Positions 11,191 through 24,481 are shown, counted from the stretch's first letter. The stretch: 64,000 nucleotides of DNA from Psoroptes ovis (GCA_002943765.1 PQWQ01000005.1:3287001-3351000), one strand, 5' to 3'. A program made the numbers and translations. The notes: a model not told the origin generated them from the letters alone.

Positions 11191-13220
11191 ATGATTTTGA
11201 AAAATAAACATTTGTCGATCTTGTCTCGAGCTTTACGCATATCAATCCGATCACGTAAATCATTATCGACCCAAAATGTTGAAATATCGACCAAATTACA
11301 ATCAAAAATTGATCATCGCCTCAAGAATTTAATCGTCCAAGTTGATCTTGGCCGTGGCCCCGTATCGAATGTCGATAATCTTGGTATCAATTCGATTGAT
11401 AATCTTGAACAATCCATAATTAAAGCAGCGGATATTGGCCATGTTTTTGAACTGATTCGTTATAATTATCGTGAATTCAATGCTCGACATGTATCACAAT
11501 TATTTGAATCAATTGATAATATTATCAAATATTCATCAGATCCTGAAGCCATCAAATTTGAATTACTTGGTTCGAAAGAATTTGAAATTCTTGCTAATCG
11601 CGCTTTGAAAGTCGTTCGTAATTTTGAAGCATCTGAAGCATTGAATACGATGATCGTATTGAATAACTTGGGTGTATCAAGTGATATTCTATTAAGTCAA
11701 GCACTGATGCAAATGGTACGGTCATGGATAAATGATTATTCTATCGATGATCTACATCGATTGATTCGGTTTATGAAAAAACAAAATATGGAAACGACCC
11801 GACACAGTCTGCTGAAGGCATTGAATTTAGCCTTGCCGCATGCATTACGGCATCGTATTGAATACAAGGAGCTGGATTTTTATCATGCACGTACGCTGAT
11901 GAAATGTATTGAAATGATCGGTCACGTTGGTGTCGATGTATTCGGTGATTTGAATCTAATAGAAAAATGTTTACATTTTTTAAATGGCCAATTGGACCAC
12001 CTTCAACCTCGTGATTGGTTACACATTTTGTCTTTGATATATGAAATGGATATTCGAACCGATGAACCAGAGATTAACAAAACAATTCGATCATTAATCC
12101 AAAATTGTATTGATCGTATTCGTTATGATCACCCGAAATTAATGGAAGAATTACCATCAAATTTCCTCGTAAATGTTTTGTTGAAAATTAATCGTTCATC
12201 TTTGATATATTACAATCAATTTATATTCGATTTGATCGTTGAAGAAGCATCGAAACGTATGGATAAGTTCGGGTTAACCAATTTATATTTATTATGCTGT
12301 AAACTTGGACAATTTCAATACGTTAATCATCGATTATTGGCATTTTTTGCCCAGCAAATTGAAACAAATCCAGAATTATCATCGGCAAAAGATTCACCAA
12401 TATCGTTGGTTTCGTTATTTTATTTATTTTCACAAACATCACGACCGAATGAAATCTCTGAAGATTTTGCGAAATTAGCTCGAATTGTTATTGAATCGGC
12501 CAAATTCCGATCGGAAACCTCGAAAATGAAAATGAATTTGTATTATTTTCTACGTAATTGTCTCCTATTGAATTGTCCGATCGATCAACAAATCATTCGT
12601 CAATGGTTTTGTAGTGAATATTTCCAAAAAGCTCGTGAAACACTTGAAAGTCAATCAAAGAGGTTTGTACGTAAATTCTTTGAGATTCAAATTGAATAAT
12701 TTTTCGATTTTCCAGGCTGACATTTCTGAAGACAATGGCCACAATCTATGATGGCTTATTTATTCAGAAAATCATCAATTTAAACGATGATAATCGAGAA
12801 TATGTTCTGAAAAAAATTCAGCCACATGTTCAAGAATATCGCCATCTAATTGAAAATGATTTACTTCGACATTCAAATCAATTATCATTTGAAAAAGAAC
12901 AAATCCAAGCGTTTGTCCAACGATTCTATGAGAATAACCCAGTGAAAATCATCCGTACGAATCAAGTAACTGAATCAGGTTCAATAATTGATCTAGAAAT
13001 CATTGATAACAATGAAAAAACGGCCATATTACTGTTAAATCGTCGAAATTATTGCCGTCAACCATCAATACTGAATGGTGAAACAATATTTCAAATAAAT
13101 TCATTACGAAAACAAAATTATCAACCGATAATCACTGTTGAGCTTGAAATGTACAGGAATTTATCTGAATTGGAACGAAAATTGCTGATAGAAAGAAAAT
13201 TATCAGGAATTGATTTGTGA
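11191..13220 (+). CDS. FASTK-family mitochondrial RNA-processing protein
   Basis: Exons 11191-12662 and 12716-13220, with a 53-bp intron, give 658 residues. The first true ATG is 11191. The N-terminus MILKNKHLSILSRALRISIR is basic and amphipathic, as expected for a mitochondrial presequence. The body consists of helical repeats, with AREH-like elements such as LNTMIVLNNLGVSSDILLSQ and a FAST_1/FAST_2-like region LYLLCCKLGQFQYVNHRLL. The second exon ends with a RAP-like domain whose closing part reads YQPIITVELEMYRNLSELER. The C-terminal exon could be mistaken for a separate small gene, but the donor, acceptor and phase join it cleanly. FASTK proteins bind mitochondrial transcripts and govern their processing, stability or translation. 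Which of the FASTKD1-5 paralogues it corresponds to is not clear. Confidence 0.75.
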
Positions 13221-13425
13221 TATGATAAGAATTATTTGAAAATTATTTAAAATTTCAAAAATTAAAAGTTACCATTTCAACACTAACGACTATATACACT
13301 CTGTAGGGTCTCAAAAAATTTCCAAAACATTGAACGCGTGTTTTTTGGCCAAAATTTTGCAGTTTTCACTTTAAATTTGAATTTCGTGAAGCAAACAATT
13401 GAATTCAAATCAAATTATTGAAAAA

Positions 13426-15357
13426 ATGGAAGATCAAGATCTTAAAAATGGTAAACCTGTTGATTCAATCGAATCTGAAGACAGCTGCGATGATTCTGAT
13501 GAATATGATGAAGATGATGAAGACATTGAAACATTTGAATCGATGGGTTTAGATCAAAAATTGTTGCATGCAATCGCCGATATTGGTTGGAATCGGCCAA
13601 CATTGATACAAGCAAAAGCAATACCATTGGCGTTGAAAGGTATGAGTCTTAACAATGATTGATTTCATTGATTATTTACAATGTTTCTACCCCCTCTAGG
13701 GCATGACATTTTGGCACGTGCCCGTACTGGTACAGGTAAAACTGGTGCCTTCATATTGCCAATATTGGAAAAGTTATTGAACGCTAAAAAATACGAAAAT
13801 AACAGCGAATCCACGAATCAAATACGAGCCTTGGTACTGGCACCATCCAAAGAACTTTGCAATCAAATACAACAAAATTTCAATGAATTAACTAAATATT
13901 GTCGTAGACAAGTCAATATTATGGACCTATCACAAGGTAATCTCAATGACAAGAAAGATTTTTTGAAAATTCAAACACCAGACGTATTGATTGGTACACC
14001 GAAAAAAGTCCTGGAATATATTGAATCCAAATTATTGAATAATTTGAAAGATAGCTTAAAATATCTTGTCATTGATGAATCAGATTTAATGTTTTCATTC
14101 GGTTATTATGATGATCTTTTGAAAATTTTCAAACATTTACCTTCGAATGGTGTTCAACACTATCTGATGTCGGCAACATTGAATACTGATGTGAATGAAA
14201 TGAAAAAATTAATCCTAAACAATCCAATCATATTGAAGCTGGAAGAACCGGATTTACCCGAATCCGAGCTGCTCAAACAATATCATATCGAAGTGTTTGA
14301 TGATGAAGAAAAATTTGTCCTCATCAATGCCTTACTGAAATTGGGGCTGATTATCGGGAAAACGATCATATTTCTATCCAATATTGATCGTTGTTATCGG
14401 CTACGATTGTTTCTTGAACAATTCGGTATACGATCTTGTGTATTGAATTCTGAACTCCCGATCACGATCAGATGTCAAATTATTGAACAATTCAACAGTG
14501 GCCTATATGATATTATCATTGCAAGTGATGAGAAATGTTTGATTGATCCGAATCGAAGACAAAATGATAAATCATCGAAGAATAATAGATCGAAATCTAA
14601 AGTAACAAACAGTGAATCAAGTATTGCACGTGGCATTGATTTTAAATTTGTATCGAACATAATTAATTTTGATTTTCCGACCACCGTTGATTCTTATATA
14701 CACCGGGTTGGCCGTACAGCACGTGGAATTAACAATACCAGCAATAATAATTGTGAAGGAAATGTACTGTCATTCATATTGCCCGAAGAACAAAAATATT
14801 TTGAACGTTTACAACGTAAATTTCAAAAACAATCATCAGCATCAGATTCGATTATTAAACCATATCAATTTCGTATGAATGAATTGGAAGCATTTCGTTA
14901 TCGTTCACGTGATGTATTACGATCAATAACAACAATCGTTATACGTAATACACGTTTACGTGAAATTCAACGAGAATTGCTTCAATCAAAAAAATTACAA
15001 ACAACATTTTTTCAAAAAAATCCCAAAGATTATAAACTATTGAAATATGATCGTTCAAAATTACAATCATCAATTAAACAATCGAATAATCGATTACATT
15101 TGAAAGATATGCCTGATTATATGATACCGCAAACATTGAAAACAATAAATAAAAGCATTAAACGACGAAATGATCAACGTATTGAACAGCAAGCATTGAT
15201 GAGCTATCAGCCATCGATAACAAAAAAACGTCGTCAAAATCAAAATTATAAAGGTAAACATAATAACAGTAATGTTAAAAATGATCCATTACAAACATTT
15301 CGTATGAATATGATACAAAAATATAAGAATAAAAAACGAAATAAATCGAGAAAATAA
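13426..15357 (+). CDS. DDX56: DEAD-box RNA helicase, DDX56/Dbp9 type
   Basis: Exons 13426-13639 and 13700-15357, with a 60-bp intron, give 623 residues; human DDX56 has 547. An acidic N-terminus leads to the Q motif (MGLDQKLLHAIADIGW, RPTLIQAKAI). Walker A ARTGTGKT is at residues 79-86, motif II DESD at 197-200 and motif III SAT shortly after. The C-terminal helicase lobe carries ARGIDFKFV and motif VI YIHRVGRTARG. The FSFGYYDDLLKIFKHLP stretch after motif II and the lysine-rich tail are typical of the DDX56/Dbp9 group, nucleolar helicases needed for 60S ribosomal subunit assembly. Motif II reads DESD where the group normally has DEAD. A Lys/Ser/Asn-rich insertion lies between the second-lobe motifs, just before ARGID. 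The start at 13426 is the first ATG in the open frame. Confidence 0.9.
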
Positions 15358-16011
15358 TAATAAAAAAAAAAAAACAAATGTTTTTGAGCAAAATACGATC
15401 ATCGTATGAAAATTGTCAATTGAATTGAACAATGTTGAATGAATGAATGAAATATTTGTGATATTTTGATATTTTAGATCATTTTTTTCAATTATTTTGA
15501 ATAAGATTAATTTTAATTAATTAAGTAATTAGTGATTTAATGATTTTGATGTGAAAATTTCATTCAAAAAATATTTGAGTGCGAGTGAAACAAACGCAAA
15601 GTGATCAACTCTGCACCACAGTCAAATGAAGACTAATTCGAAATTCGATTTTTCGAATCCCCAAAAAAAGAACAAATCAAAATATTTTTTTTCAGGGAAA
15701 ATTTCATCAGAGGTAGAAGCATGAGTAAAAGATGATTTTTGGGTGGTGCAATCAAATTACAAATTTATTCAATCACTTTTTTCAAAGGTGAGAGATTAGG
15801 TGATATATATGTATTGATGTTTATATATATGTATTGAAGTGAATAGTTACTTCAGCACACATATACATGCTACTACTACGTTATATGAAAACTCATATAT
15901 CCATATATATACCAGAGCATCTTTCGAATATGAGTTGTTGATATATGATCATTTATATCAATTATTATAAAATATGTGTGTATATATATACAGGCAATAA
16001 TCAATATATCA

Positions 16012-16035
16012 ATATATATATATATATATATATAT
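16012..16035. repeat. (AT)n microsatellite
   Basis: Uninterrupted alternating A and T, part of a wider TA-rich block from about 15,800 to 16,040. Confidence 0.9.
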
Positions 16036-16673
16036 GTACAGTGAATGATGAGGATGAGGATGCAAAAATACAAATCGAATGAAATCAAAACCGACTCCAC
16101 CTGTATAATAATCTTCCTTTGTTCATTTGTTTCACTGCGAATTTACAGGAAATCCGCGCTATTTTTTCATTTTATTTCATTTATTCAACAAAACAATTGT
16201 GAATATCCTAAGCTTCACATGTAAAAATATTTAGAAAATTTTCTTTCGAAAATTATTTAAAAATTTTGATTTCATTGATTAATTAACGTAATTTTGATAA
16301 TTAAAATTAAACCAATTAATCAAATATTGATTGATTGATTGTATGTTATCGGTATGTTACCATACGTTTACATGGTGACTCAAAAATCCATTCAAATCAA
16401 TCGAATCTTTCATTATTTTGTCAATCAAATTTCATCCTAATTCATTCATTTTTGATTAGTTGATGAAATCGAAGGTACACTGTAGTTTTTTTTCAGTTTT
16501 GTTTATCTCCTTCGTTTTTCTCGTCCATTATTACTTAGATTCAATGGACACTTCCACCGCCATTCATCTCCTCCTCCTCCTCCTCCTCTTTCTCAATATT
16601 CGAATATTCGAATTCTACTCTTTTTATTCCAATTTTTTTGCTGCTTTTTTGATAAAACACACATTTATACACA

Positions 16674-16756
16674 TTGGGTTGTCCCATAAGTTCTTGCCGT
16701 TTTTTTGAATTTTTTTTTTCATTTGAAAAACGGCAAGAACTTATGAGACAACCTAA
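16674..16756. mobile_element. Hairpin element copy 1, subtype A (CCCATAAGTT)
   Basis: Left arm TTGGGTTGTCCCATAAGTTC and right arm ending GAGACAACCTAA pair over almost their whole length, around a T-rich loop. Followed by TATA. Member of the dispersed Tc1/mariner-like miniature family in this window. Confidence 0.85.
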
Positions 16757-16819
16757 TATATACGCGCGCGTATGTCTCACACACATTTCTGCTCATTTCA
16801 TTTTGCATATATTTTTAAA

Positions 16820-16899
16820 TTAAGCTGTCCGAAAAGTTCATTCGGCTTAATCAATAGAGTTGTTCGCGAAAATTGGCCAAAACTTTCCGGACAAGCTAA
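16820..16899. mobile_element. Hairpin element copy 2, subtype C (AAAAGTTCATTC)
   Basis: Left arm TTAAGCTGTCCGAAAAGTTC, right arm ending CCGGACAAGCTAA. The loop is about 30 bp and carries CTTAATCAATAGAGTTG, which defines subtype C. The arms are less well matched than in subtype A. Confidence 0.8.
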
Positions 16900-16992
16900 T
16901 ATTTTCAAAAACCTTTGCTATCAATCGTGTGCATTTATCACCATTATTATTATTATTATCACAATTAAATGTGAATTAAATACATTGAAATA

Positions 16993-17072
16993 TAAGGTTG
17001 TCCGGAAAGTTTTCACCGGTTATATTGTAGAAAATCATTGGAAAATCAGCAAAAACTTTCCGGACAGCCTAA
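16993..17072. mobile_element. Hairpin element copy 3, subtype B (GGAAAGTTTT)
   Basis: Left arm TAAGGTTGTCCGGAAAGTTT, centre GGTTATATTGTAGAAAATC, right arm ending CCGGACAGCCTAA followed by TATA. Confidence 0.85.
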
Positions 17073-17473
17073 TATATTGAAATTTGAATCAAATAAGAAA
17101 TAAAAAACTGGGGAATGAATTACACTAAATAATGAAGAACAGGATGATATTCATATATATGAGCGTGTGTATCATGGCTGTATGTATACATTTGTGTTTG
17201 TGTACTGATGATTAGTCCCTTTTTTCAGTTTCAATTCATTCATACACTTTGAATTGATGAAATTTTTCAAAATTTTCGAAATTTGAAATTTTACAAATTT
17301 TCAAATTTGAATTTCTCTGTTATTTGCTTCATATTTCATTGAAACATAATGTGTCCAAATGCAATGAATGAAGAATTTACAAGCAGTCAAAGATATTTGA
17401 TGATGATGATCATATTTAATAAGGGATAATTGTGATATGAATATATTGAAAATGTATTCGAAATTCGAATCTA

Positions 17474-17555
17474 TTAGGTTGTCCGAAAAGTTTTTGCCGA
17501 TTATATTGTTGGGGAATTATGAGAAAATCGGCAAGAACTTATCGAACAACCTGAA
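17474..17555. mobile_element. Hairpin element copy 4, subtype B
   Basis: Left arm TTAGGTTGTCCGAAAAGTTT, centre GATTATATTGTTGGGG, right arm ending GAACAACCTGAA. Flanked by TA on both sides, as expected of a TA target duplication. Confidence 0.85.
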
Positions 17556-18135
17556 TATTTAATTTCAATTATGATCGATATTATCGTTGCATTCATTTTA
17601 TTCATTCATTTAAGAAGTAGATGATGGATGGAATGAATGAAATGAACATCATCATCAATGATTACTGTGTTTGTTTGTTTTTGGATTCGAATTTCGAATT
17701 TTAATTTTGAAATTCGAATAAAAAAAATTCGAATTCGAAATTCGAATTTAAACAAAACACGTACAAACACGCGTTAATTGATTGATGATAAGACAATGAC
17801 AATGACGATGCATTCATGGTAATGATGATGGCAATTTGACGATGTTGGCCGCCTATGATCGCCATTTATATGTCATAAAATTGATTATTGATCAATTGAA
17901 TCGATGAAATATGGCCATTCTTATTGATGTTCAATCATTGAATTTGTTCGAATTCTGATCCGTAAATCTGGGAAATATTCTGAATTTTTTCAGGAAATTC
18001 CCCGTTTCTCAAATGAAAATTAATCAATTCTTGATAATCTTTGAATTTTGAATCAAATCAAGATCAAAATTGAAAAAGAAAACTTGTAATATCAAAAAGA
18101 GATATTATGTTCGAAATACACCTAGAAAAAAATTA

Positions 18136-18201
18136 TACAGGGATACTTTGTTTGCAGAAATTCGAATGTTGAAAAAAATTATTATTCGAATAATCCCTGT
18201 A
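18136..18201. repeat. Small inverted repeat, TACAGGGAT/ATCCCTGTA
   Basis: Nine-base outer arms TACAGGGAT and ATCCCTGTA enclose a second inner inverted pair ATTCGAAT. Single copy in the window, so its nature is unknown. Confidence 0.5.
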
Positions 18202-18403
18202 TTTTTTGCAATTTTTTCTTTCATTATTTTATCGTATTTACTGCTTTTTTATTTCCAATTCTACAAGCTCAAAGCCTAATACCTCATTGTGCATATATTA
18301 CACTGTGTGAGTATTTATGTGATGATTCCCTCTCTCTCTCATATTCAATTCATTTACTATGCCTTGCTTTTTTTTCAATTACACCAATTTCATTCATCCA
18401 AGT

Positions 18404-18457
18404 TGATAAGAGGCGGCTTATCTATTCGACAAAAGCAAACTTGAGCCTCTTATCAGT
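18404..18457. repeat. Inverted repeat GATAAGAGGC/GCCTCTTATC
   Basis: Ten-base exact arms separated by about 33 bp. An extra CTTATC inside the left half allows an alternative short hairpin. Not recognised as any RNA gene. Confidence 0.5.
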
Positions 18458-20339
18458 CCTGAAACTTTTACAAAAATCAACTCCAGAGCTGTCGTTTACT
18501 ATGGGTCGAAAGGTGAAAATGCCCGTGTCTGTCTCGGGTTGAGCAAGTTGTGGGCTCGAAATTATGCCCGAAAAATCTCGTTTTCGACTGTTGTTTGCCG
18601 TCATTTTGTGAAGAAAATTTAATCACCATGCCTTTGGCTGTGCTTTTTTGTTTGGTGAATTTTATGGCGAAGGATTGTTTCTGTGTCTGTGAGTGTGTGT
18701 ATGCAATAAACAAACAAGAAACAACGCTAAAAAAGACAAGTTTTTTCTTTTCAAAAAAAAAAAAAAAAATTTTCCTTACATTTTGCCATTGAATAATCAA
18801 TGATGGTGGTGGTGATGGCCATAATACAAGATCCATACACACACACACACAGTGGAAAACTTGTAAAATTTTCATGAGCATGCGCAGTTTCGAAATCGAA
18901 TTGCTCGTCATTGATTTTTATGTGTTTTGTTTTGAGATGAAAAAATTTGTTTGCTTACGTTTGTATGAAAAGTAGTCACAATACATTGTGACCAATGCCT
19001 TTTTCGTTACGTTCCCATTAATTCGAATTGAATCAGCCACAGTCACAATTGTTAAACAACAATAAAAAAATTTGTTCCGCTCATTTTTTACGTAAAATTA
19101 ATCGAGAACAAATCATTTGTACAATTTCATTGCAGAAATTAATGAAAAAAAAACAGCCACATTTGTACATGTAATCACCAGATGAGTGGTAGAAGCATTA
19201 AATTATGAGCTGTATATCTGTTAGCCTTTTTTCAATAATTTACTCAACTTATTTATATACCGTTAGGAGTGAAAAAATGATAAAAAACAGAGAGAGAAGC
19301 ATAAAAATATGGTAGCAAGAGGCGGAGCTAATCGAATCATTTTCTCAACAAAAACACCAATCACAAGTTGAACAGCGAAAAAAAAAATGTCGTCTTGCAT
19401 TACCACTGTGTATTGTTGTTGTTGTCGTCCGCTTTGTTTGTTGCTGACGAAATTTTTGCAATCGAAAAAAAAGAAGAAATAGAAATGTGTACGCACAAAG
19501 AAAAAGTGGAGAAACAGAAAAGACATACATTCATTTTTCCCATTTTTTTTTTCGATTGAAAAAGAAAAAAAAATTGAAATAAAACGGACAGATATAAAAC
19601 TGCATCGGTCGTGTTAACATATAGACATAGAGTGTGTGTGTGTGTCTGTGTATATATTTACATTCTGCATATATTCACATATATGTGTGTGTATGTTCGA
19701 TCGAACATGTCTGCGTGACCGACATGTGTCGAAATAGTTTTCTTGATTTTTTCTGTTTATTGAGAATCTTAATGTTTATGAATATTTTTTTTCTCGTTTG
19801 TGTGGAAATAGTCGTTTGAACAAAAAAAAACATTCGAATCTTTGATTTGGCCAAAAAAAAAATTCGAAATTTTTCCAATTGATCAAATGTATTTAAATTT
19901 AAATTTTTTTGATCAAATTTTGAGTTTTTCCCGTCAAATTCTTCATGTATTTTGGTTAAAAATGTCACCATAAAGAGTGAAAAATGTTCAACATGAGATG
20001 TTTTAAGTTTTTGGAACAATATTCAATTGATTTATTTGATGTGATTTGTGTAATCATCATTGAGTATTTGAAAATCAGTGAAATTCACTCAAAATAATAT
20101 CAGAAAACATTTATTTTCAAAGAAAATTTTGAAAATTCAAAATTTTTTACGAATTTCAAGTTCAAGATTGTAGATTATGCATTTTTTCGTCTAATTTGTC
20201 ACCTGTAATTTTTTTCTCTTCGATAATCGTCATCATCATTTGATCAGTATAATAATCATCTTATAGAATTCTGTTAGATCTTTGACATATTTTTTGAATT
20301 TTTTTCTTTCTTTAATTATCAATTCTTGCTTATTGAATT

Positions 20340-23300
20340 ATGACAATATTATTATTTTTAATTGATACAAGTGGTTCAATGAATCAACGTACCCATTTGG
20401 GTGCTAAACAAACATTGTTAGATATTACAAAAGAAACTGTTGATCGTTTCATAAAGGTATGTGATGATTTATTTGAATTTATTGAAAGATTGGAGATTCT
20501 TGGGATCATTGAATAGTAATCAATGAATATAATTTTCGCTCCAAAATGAAATTTAAAATTGTTAGTAACAAGCATTTGGCAACAGATGGCGTTATTTTTG
20601 AAAAATTTAAATTTTCTCCTTTTTTTAATTTTTTAAAATTTTCAATTTTTTTCTCATCCATTCATTCATTTGTTTAGTTTCGTCAAAAAGATATGAATGC
20701 ATCACGTTTTGATCGTTATATGTTGATCACTTTTGATGAACCACCTAATAATATTAAAGCTGGTTGGAAAGAATCATTAGCACAATTTTCAAATGAATTG
20801 AAAAATTTACAAGCTACCAGTTTAACATCGTTAAATGTTGCATTGAAAAATGCATTCGAATATTTAAATGTTAATCGTATGCATTCGGGTATCGATACTT
20901 ATGGGATGGGAAGATGTCCATATTTTCTTGAATCAACCATTATCATATTGATTACGGATGGTGGAAAATTTTCCACTGTGAATAATGTTCAAGATGAGTT
21001 AATTATACCGGCATCGAATTGTGTTGGTTCAGAATTGACTAAAGAACCATTTCGTTGGGATCAACGCTTATTTTCGATTGTATTACGTTTCAATGGAGTA
21101 TATCGAAATGATCAATCACAACCAGTCACAACAGTTGGCTGTGATCCATCACCAATTAATCAACTTTGTGAAGAGACTGGAGGTATGTGCTCTACTTTGT
21201 GTTATTGATTATTTTCATAAAAATTTGTTTTCTGTGATATTAGGGCGCTCATTCAGTGTAACATCTAAAAATGAAACATTTTGGTCTTCAGATTATATCC
21301 TGGCCAAAATGCAATCATCTGGCGTTATGGCCAAGTTTGAGAAATTTGGTCCTGATCCTCCGATGATACCGCCACAAATCAATGGAATTCCTAATGATGA
21401 TGCACCTATGATCAATAATTTTGATCGTTCATGGCAATGTGTAAGAAATTTGATCATTGTACGAGGATCAAGCAAAGGTTATTCGGTCGGTCATTGGCCA
21501 ATACCAGAATCAGCTTGGCCAGATTTGAATAATCCAACATTCATTCATCGAACAGCTCATCCAGTGATACGTTTTACATGCACAAATTCAGAGCCAACTG
21601 TGATTGAAAATTTGCCTTTCGATAAATATGAGCTCGAAAAAAGCCCATTAACCAATTTCATATTATCTCGTAGACAGCCTAATGTTGCTTGGCAAGTGTT
21701 TGTTGCCAACAGTCAACGAAATTCAGAATTTGGTCAACCGTTTGGATATTTGAAAGCTAGCACCAATTTATTGGCTGTTAATCTTTTCGTGATGCCTTAT
21801 AATTATCCGGTATTATTACCATTGTTAGATGAATTATTCAAACAATTGAAAGGTAATCCAACTCGTGAATGGCGGCAACAATTTGATAACTACCTGAAAG
21901 GTGTTCCAGCTTATTATGTGCCACCATTGAAACGTGCATTGTCACGTATGAATGCACCAAACATAATTCCAGATCATTTGGATCAATATGCGAATGCTAT
22001 CAATAATATGGTTAAAAAACAGAAAGCCATCGCTAAGATCGAATATGATAAGCTGTTATCGATATCTCAGCATAAATCTATTAATATCGAATGGCCACGT
22101 ATATCGACAAATCATTCTAGTTTAATGTTTCAAAATCGTAAAACTATGAATGAATTGTTCTGCACTAATCCATCATTACGAAGAATATTTTCCGAACGTC
22201 CAAATGAATTCCAAGATTTTAATGGATTCATTGTACGTTATAGAAATCAACAACATTCTGACCATCGAACATCTCATTATCGCAATCCGGCTGACATACC
22301 ACGTAAAGAATTGCTTCGGCAAATTGCCAAAATGAGGCAATTGTTTTTTCAAAAACAAAAACCATCATTCAAAATCACACTGGATGATGATCAAACATTC
22401 AATTTACCTGTCAGTCAAATGGGCAATTATCAAGAATATCTTAAAAAGAAGCAGCCACCGCTACGAGAATTAGAAGCTGCACCAAGTAGACAGCATATGT
22501 TTGGTAATCCATTCAAATTGGACAAGAAAAATCCAATGATATTTAGTATTGATGAAGCTGATGTTGAATTATCGACCAATGGCAATGGTGGTGGTGCAAG
22601 TCCTAATTCAAACGATGGTCAACCGAAAGGAGCCAAACGTTCAGCGCCTACAGCGAATTCGAATTTATCAGCTGGTCCTCCAACGAAGCAGCGAAGAAAA
22701 CCTGGTCCATTGCCAAAAGATTTCTTATATACAACACGATCGAGATCGCCATCGCCTGCTCCATTGATGTACAACAATCGACATGCAACACCGCCACCTC
22801 AACATATGATGTCACCACATCATCAACAACAATCGCCATCATCATCTCCAAATCCATATTTTAACCCTGCTACAAATAACAATAATAACATGTATCCTCA
22901 TCATCAAAATTTAAATAATCAAATTTTTCAACAAAATGGTTCATCGACAACAACACTTCTGCAACAACAATCATCAAATCCAAAAATATTGCTTCATCCT
23001 CAACAGCAGCAACAACAAACAATATCGCCAATGTTTAAGCCATTAAATATGAGAAATGCTGTGATGAACAATAATAACGAATTGAATAATAACACCGGTG
23101 ATTTGAATTTTCGAGGAGCTTTTAGCTTTCAACAATTATCACAGCAGCAGCAACAACAGCCATTTAATGTATTTAAACCTATTGCAAATAATAGACAGCC
23201 ATTTGTAAATAATCATAATCAACAACCTCATAAACAACATCAAATGAAAAACATTCAGCCGCTAGCAAATGGTAACATGGTTCAACATTATCATCATCAT

Positions 23301-23931
23301 CATCATCAGCAGCAACAGCAACAATCCTTCCATAAACCATTTCCAATGTTGAACAATAATTTAGTAAATGGTAATGCGAATCATAACAATATTAATTTAT
23401 TAGCCAAAGGTCGACAAGTTGGAATAAATAATCAATCAATAAATTTCCATCAACAACGTTCATATACGTTTAATGAAGAAGAAACAGAAAAATTGAAATT
23501 AGCATTACATTATGTTAGAATTAAAGGTAAGCGTATTCTAAAATAATTTGATTCAATCTAATATCTCATTCTTCAATATTTTTATATTTCTAGATTTAAA
23601 ATCTTTAGTACAACATATACAAGAACAGCAGAAAAAAATATTCGCCGATCGAATACTTATTGAATCGCTTTCATATGCACAACGTTTCAAAATGACATCA
23701 TTCATACAGATGTTGAATAAACATTTTGGTATGCGTACACAATTAGCATTAGAATATATTAATAGCAGCAATAATTATTCGAAAATTACATCCATATCAT
23801 TATCATCATCATCAACAACAACATTATCAAATTCATCAACAACAACAATAGCCACCAATAATAATAATAATAACATGATGATTACATTACAGCAGCAATC
23901 AATGATAACGATTGATAATAATAACAAGTAA
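20340..23931 (+). CDS. INTS6: Integrator complex subunit 6
   Basis: Four exons, 20340-20456, 20678-21182, 21244-23526 and 23594-23931, join in phase to give 1,080 residues; human INTS6 has 887. The first exon encodes MTILLFLIDTSGSMNQRTHL, the start of a von Willebrand A domain with an intact DTSGS metal-binding motif. It continues with FDEPPNNIKAGWKE, ELTKEPFRWDQRLF and IKFEKFGPDP-like segments that match INTS6 closely. The C-terminal half is a long Gln/Asn/His-rich region. A conserved helical C-terminus (LVQHIQEQQKKIFADRILIE) follows and is spread over the last two exons. INTS6 belongs to the Integrator complex, which binds RNA polymerase II, ends snRNA and other short transcripts, and recruits PP2A. 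The third exon is open well upstream of its true acceptor, so an ATG at 21078 is not a start. An AATAAA at 24404 lies about 470 bp downstream. Confidence 0.95.
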
Positions 23932-24481
23932 ACAAAACATAAAAAAAATTGAAAATAATCCTTATCAAATCCTTTATGAACTGTGATTGATTGATGGATG
24001 ATGATCTTCAAATAGAGGTGTCGAATAATAATTTCTTTAATATTTTCTCCATTTCCAGACCCATAAGAATGTTTTCTTTTATTATTTTATTTATATGAAT
24101 TGTTTCGTAGATAATCCAAAATTAACCCCAAGAAAAAATTGTCAATTTTGTCACTTGAACAATACACACATGCTAAGGTAATTAATGAATTAATGATGAA
24201 CCCTTTTGACCTCGAATTTTGACCAATTTACACACCCGAAAAACAGAAGAAAAATTTTGTAAATTTTATTTTTTCAATTAACTCATTCAATAATTGAATT
24301 TTCAAAATTTTAAAAAATAATTAATCAATTATGAGGTGCTGTGATTAAGTAATCTTATTAATTATCCTGAATAATTTATGTATAAAAAATATCGATTAAT
24401 CGAAATAAAACGAATCTTTGAAACAAGTTTTGTTTTTTCTTAAAATTTTTGACTTGGATCAGCTGATAATTCAATCGAAAT
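23932..24481. other. INTS6 3' untranslated region and spacer
   Basis: AT-rich, no gene. AATAAA at 24404-24409 is the best polyadenylation signal. Confidence 0.5.
24404..24409 (+). terminator. Polyadenylation signal AATAAA of INTS6
   Basis: Canonical hexamer about 470 bp after the stop; the nearest good candidate. Confidence 0.4.

Larger units (their letters stand above)
15358..20339. other. 5-kb gene-free interval between DDX56 and INTS6
   Basis: No convincing gene. It contains an AATAAA at 15359-15364 directly after the DDX56 stop, a TA-rich microsatellite region (15.8-16.04 kb) and four hairpin elements in under 900 bp. It also holds AT palindromes built on TTCGAA near 17.69-17.75 kb, smaller inverted repeats at 18.1 and 18.4 kb, and purine/pyrimidine runs. 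Open frames here are short, repeat-derived and lack splice or domain support. The promoter of INTS6 presumably lies at its right end. Confidence 0.55.

Noticed and set aside
12735..13220. Separate 161-residue gene after the FASTK frame
   Set aside because: A GT-AG intron (12663-12715) joins it in phase to the upstream exon and it carries the RAP-like C-terminus the family expects.
16460..17080. Three overlapping frames in the DDX56-INTS6 interval
   Set aside because: They run through the hairpin elements and read the same palindrome on both strands, so they are by-products of the repeats.
16674..17555. CRISPR-like array of spaced repeats
   Set aside because: Units are palindromic mobile-type elements with irregular spacing and divergent sequence in a eukaryotic genome.
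18404..18620. tRNA-like or small RNA gene around the GATAAGAGGC hairpin
   Set aside because: No GGTTCGAATCC-type T arm, anticodon stem or A/B boxes could be laid out.
21078..21243. Start of INTS6 third exon at the ATG 21078
   Set aside because: This part overlaps exon 2 in another frame; the true acceptor is TAG at 21241-21243, giving the conserved GGRSFSV reading.
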